Source: CG2-30-36-16 sp964372115 (GTDB taxonomy: Bacteria > Bacteroidota > Ignavibacteria > Ignavibacteriales > Ignavibacteriaceae). Taken from it: 64,000 nt of DNA. Below, piece by piece: positions 62,565 to 64,000 of this stretch. The notes under the pieces are model-generated. The model was not told the DNA's origin. It saw nothing but the letters and a program-made list of their open reading frames with translations, and did no database searches. Both the position numbers and the translations under genes were made by a program. Each line of letters begins with the position of its first letter. Position 1 is the stretch's first letter. The DNA is taken from NCBI GenBank assembly GCA_964372115.1, contig CAYJPN010000016.1, positions 1 through 64,000 on the forward strand. The letters run 5' to 3'.

Positions 62565-62894
62565 TAGGAAATAAATGATAATAAAAAATCCCTCCCGCAT
62601 AAAAACGGAGAGGGATTTTTTTTATACTATTCCTGACTTCTGACTTGTGCGAATAAGTGAAAAATTGGTCTCTGGATGTGGTTAAATTATAAGGCGCTAA
62701 TTTTTTTGTTTATCGAAAATTCCGCACTAAATGTTAGAACTCAGGAAGTTATTATAATAAATGAATTAAATTATAATTTGCGGAAAGTAGTAAAAACTAA
62801 AACAATAAATTGGAGTTTATAACCAACGCAATTACAAACCGGTAATATTTTGAACTCGTTTTTTGTTGATGATTATTATGTTTCGCCGAAATAG
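62565..62894. other. Intergenic region between convergent genes
   Basis: About 330 bp. It contains the nrdJ terminator (62583-62624); the remainder is AT-rich with nothing recognised. Confidence 0.5.
62583..62624 (+). terminator. Rho-independent terminator of nrdJ
   Basis: AAAAAATCCCTCCCG pairs with CGGAGAGGGATTTTTTTT (one bulge) around a CATAAAAA loop and ends in a T-run, about 20 bases after the nrdJ stop. Confidence 0.85.
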
Positions 62895-63599
62895 TTAAAA
62901 CTGAACATCATCAATACGTCGCCCGCCCATAAACCGCTTGCTGTAATAATCAAGATCGAGCGATGATATTATTACTCCATGTTTGGAACTTGCGTGTGCA
63001 AAAAGATTATCCCCGATATAAATACCGACATGCCCCGGTTTAACTCTTCTTCGTGTGTTAAAAAATATTAAATCACCGAACTGAAGATCTTCTTTGCCGC
63101 TTATTACAGTTCCCTGCGTATATTGGTCGCGAGCAGATCGCAGAAGTGGCTTTGAGAGTACATCATAAAAAACAGTTTGTGTAAATGCAGAGCAGTCAAT
63201 TCCCTTTTTTGAATTGCCGCCGTATTTGTAGGGAGTATTCAAATATTCTATTATCTCCATTAATAATTTTTCTTTTACCGTACTGTTGTCTGCGTCCAGT
63301 ACGCTGCCGCTGCCGGAAGAATTATACTTATTAAGAATTTCGGAGATATCAACCGATGGTTCATTTTCAGGGAAATCATCGGGATCGTTCTCATCGTATA
63401 CCTGCCCCATCCAGGATGAATCAGGTGGAAAATTAGATGTTTGCGGCGCCGGGTCATCATGGGTAGTAAACCGAATATCTTTCCCTTTGTTTTCAGTTTC
63501 ATCGTAGGTTTGATACCTGCCGGAACCTGAAGATGCAGTGCAACCTGCGATAAAGAGTGTTATACCGAAAAGGAAGAAGTAGAGGTATTTTAATATCAT
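62895..63599 (-). CDS. NlpC/P60-family lipoprotein (peptidoglycan endopeptidase)
   Basis: A 234-residue lipoprotein with signal MILKYLYFFLFGITLFIAGC (Cys20). A Ser/Gly/Asp-rich linker (20-105) precedes an NlpC/P60 domain. The catalytic Cys136 is in GIDCSAFTQTVF and His190 is in KPGHVGIYIGDNLF, with a HAS..HGV segment for the third position. Such enzymes cut peptide cross-links in the cell wall. The gene lies 3 bp from the sigma factor gene on the same strand, so the two are co-transcribed. Confidence 0.92.
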   Translation of the reverse strand: MILKYLYFFLFGITLFIAGCTASSGSGRYQTYDETENKGKDIRFTTHDDPAPQTSNFPPDSSWMGQVYDENDPDDFPENEPSVDISEILNKYNSSGSGSVLDADNSTVKEKLLMEIIEYLNTPYKYGGNSKKGIDCSAFTQTVFYDVLSKPLLRSARDQYTQGTVISGKEDLQFGDLIFFNTRRRVKPGHVGIYIGDNLFAHASSKHGVIISSLDLDYYSKRFMGGRRIDDVQF

Positions 63600-63602
63600 T
63601 AT

Positions 63603-64000
63603 TTAACCAAGGTAACTTTTTAGATTTTTACTCGTTGCAGCGTGCCGCAGCCGTCTGATTGCTTTTTCTTTTATTTGTCTAACTCTTTCGCGTGTTAAAT
63701 GAAATTTTTCCCCTATATCGTCGAGAGTGAGGGAATGTTCATTGTTAAGTCCAAAATAAAGTTTTATTACTTCCGCTTCTTTAAAAGTTAAAGAAGCTAA
63801 AGCGACATTAATCTCAATCTTTAGAGATTGAGTATTCAGTTCATCATCGGGTGTTGGTTCTTCATAATTTTCAATTATATCAAGTAAACTATTTTCATCG
63901 CTTTGCGCAAAAGGAGCGTCAAAAGAGATGTGTTTACCGGAAATTGTTAATACCTCGGCAACTTCGGTCTCATCCATATTAAGTTCCTGAGCAAGCTCTT
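63603..64000 (-). CDS. rpoD: RNA polymerase primary-type sigma factor, 3' part (gene runs off the window)
   Basis: Only the C-terminal part is in the window; the frame continues past position 64000 (the last codons read ELAQELN before MDETEVAEVL). It covers the end of region 3 (SGKHISFDAPFAQSDENSLLDII) and all of region 4: LTFKEAEVIKLYFGLNNEHSLTLDDIGEKFHLTRERVRQIKEKAIRRLR, the DNA-binding helix pair that reads the -35/-33 element. The sequence is of the RpoD/SigA kind rather than an ECF factor. A short acidic-free linker ends in SYLG. The assignment to the principal sigma gene is likely but not proved by this part alone. Confidence 0.8.
   Translation of the reverse strand, partial: ELAQELNMDETEVAEVLTISGKHISFDAPFAQSDENSLLDIIENYEEPTPDDELNTQSLKIEINVALASLTFKEAEVIKLYFGLNNEHSLTLDDIGEKFHLTRERVRQIKEKAIRRLRHAATSKNLKSYLG

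Overview
This is an AT-rich bacterial chromosome segment. It looks like the Ignavibacteriota/Chlorobi-Bacteroidota branch: four predicted secreted proteins carry C-terminal type IX secretion (T9SS) sorting domains, several with the NPFNP motif typical of Ignavibacteria. It also has a PorV-like outer-membrane protein, TonB-dependent receptors, YfiR and DUF2520 neighbours, and promoters of the TTTG-N20-TAnnTTTG type used by this group. No rRNA, tRNA, CRISPR array, phage or complete transposon was seen.

Region 1 (1-4,970) looks like an integron-type gene-cassette array without a visible integrase. Small unrelated plus-strand genes (two lipoproteins, two unknown proteins, one toxin-antitoxin pair) are separated by long structured intergenic repeats. 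Cassette starts and ends carry short complementary boundary sequences. Region 2 (4,974-19,735, all minus strand) reads as a peptide or cyanophycin scavenging locus: M20 peptidase, secreted cyanophycinase-like serine hydrolase and YfcC-type carrier with 4-bp overlaps, then two paralogous T9SS proteins, an RpiR regulator, a TonB-dependent receptor, a large T9SS protein, a PorV-like protein and an M14 carboxypeptidase. A 22-bp palindrome just upstream of the first gene is a candidate operator for the RpiR protein. Region 3 (20,387-30,618) is a signalling block: a histidine kinase with a periplasmic solute-binding domain, a response regulator, a large hybrid kinase, and a YfiR/periplasmic-sensor histidine kinase pair with a TonB-dependent receptor.

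Region 4 (31,300-38,450) holds an SMP-30-type protein, gpmI with a clear promoter and terminator, a lipoprotein and a 1016-residue T9SS protein with a hydrolase domain. Region 5 (38,840-43,631) is an accessory island and the most unusual part. A one-protein type IIG restriction-modification enzyme has about 250 extra residues between its methylase motifs I and IV. The extra segment resembles a REP-associated (HUH) transposase and contains a 66-bp tandem repeat and a REP-like palindrome. It is followed by a second HigBA-type toxin-antitoxin cassette with its own attC-like hairpin, then a stranded duplicate of the restriction gene's 3' end.

Region 6 (43,724-64,000) is mostly core genome: a TPR protein, glyQS, bacteriohemerythrin, DUF2520, amrB/amrA, DUF4905-like, an MgtC/DUF4010 membrane protein, an AlkA-type glycosylase, a YccF-like protein, a LolA-like protein with an ABC exporter, B12-dependent ribonucleotide reductase nrdJ, an NlpC/P60 lipoprotein and the 3' end of a primary-type sigma factor gene. 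All assignments come from reading the sequence; no database search was run.
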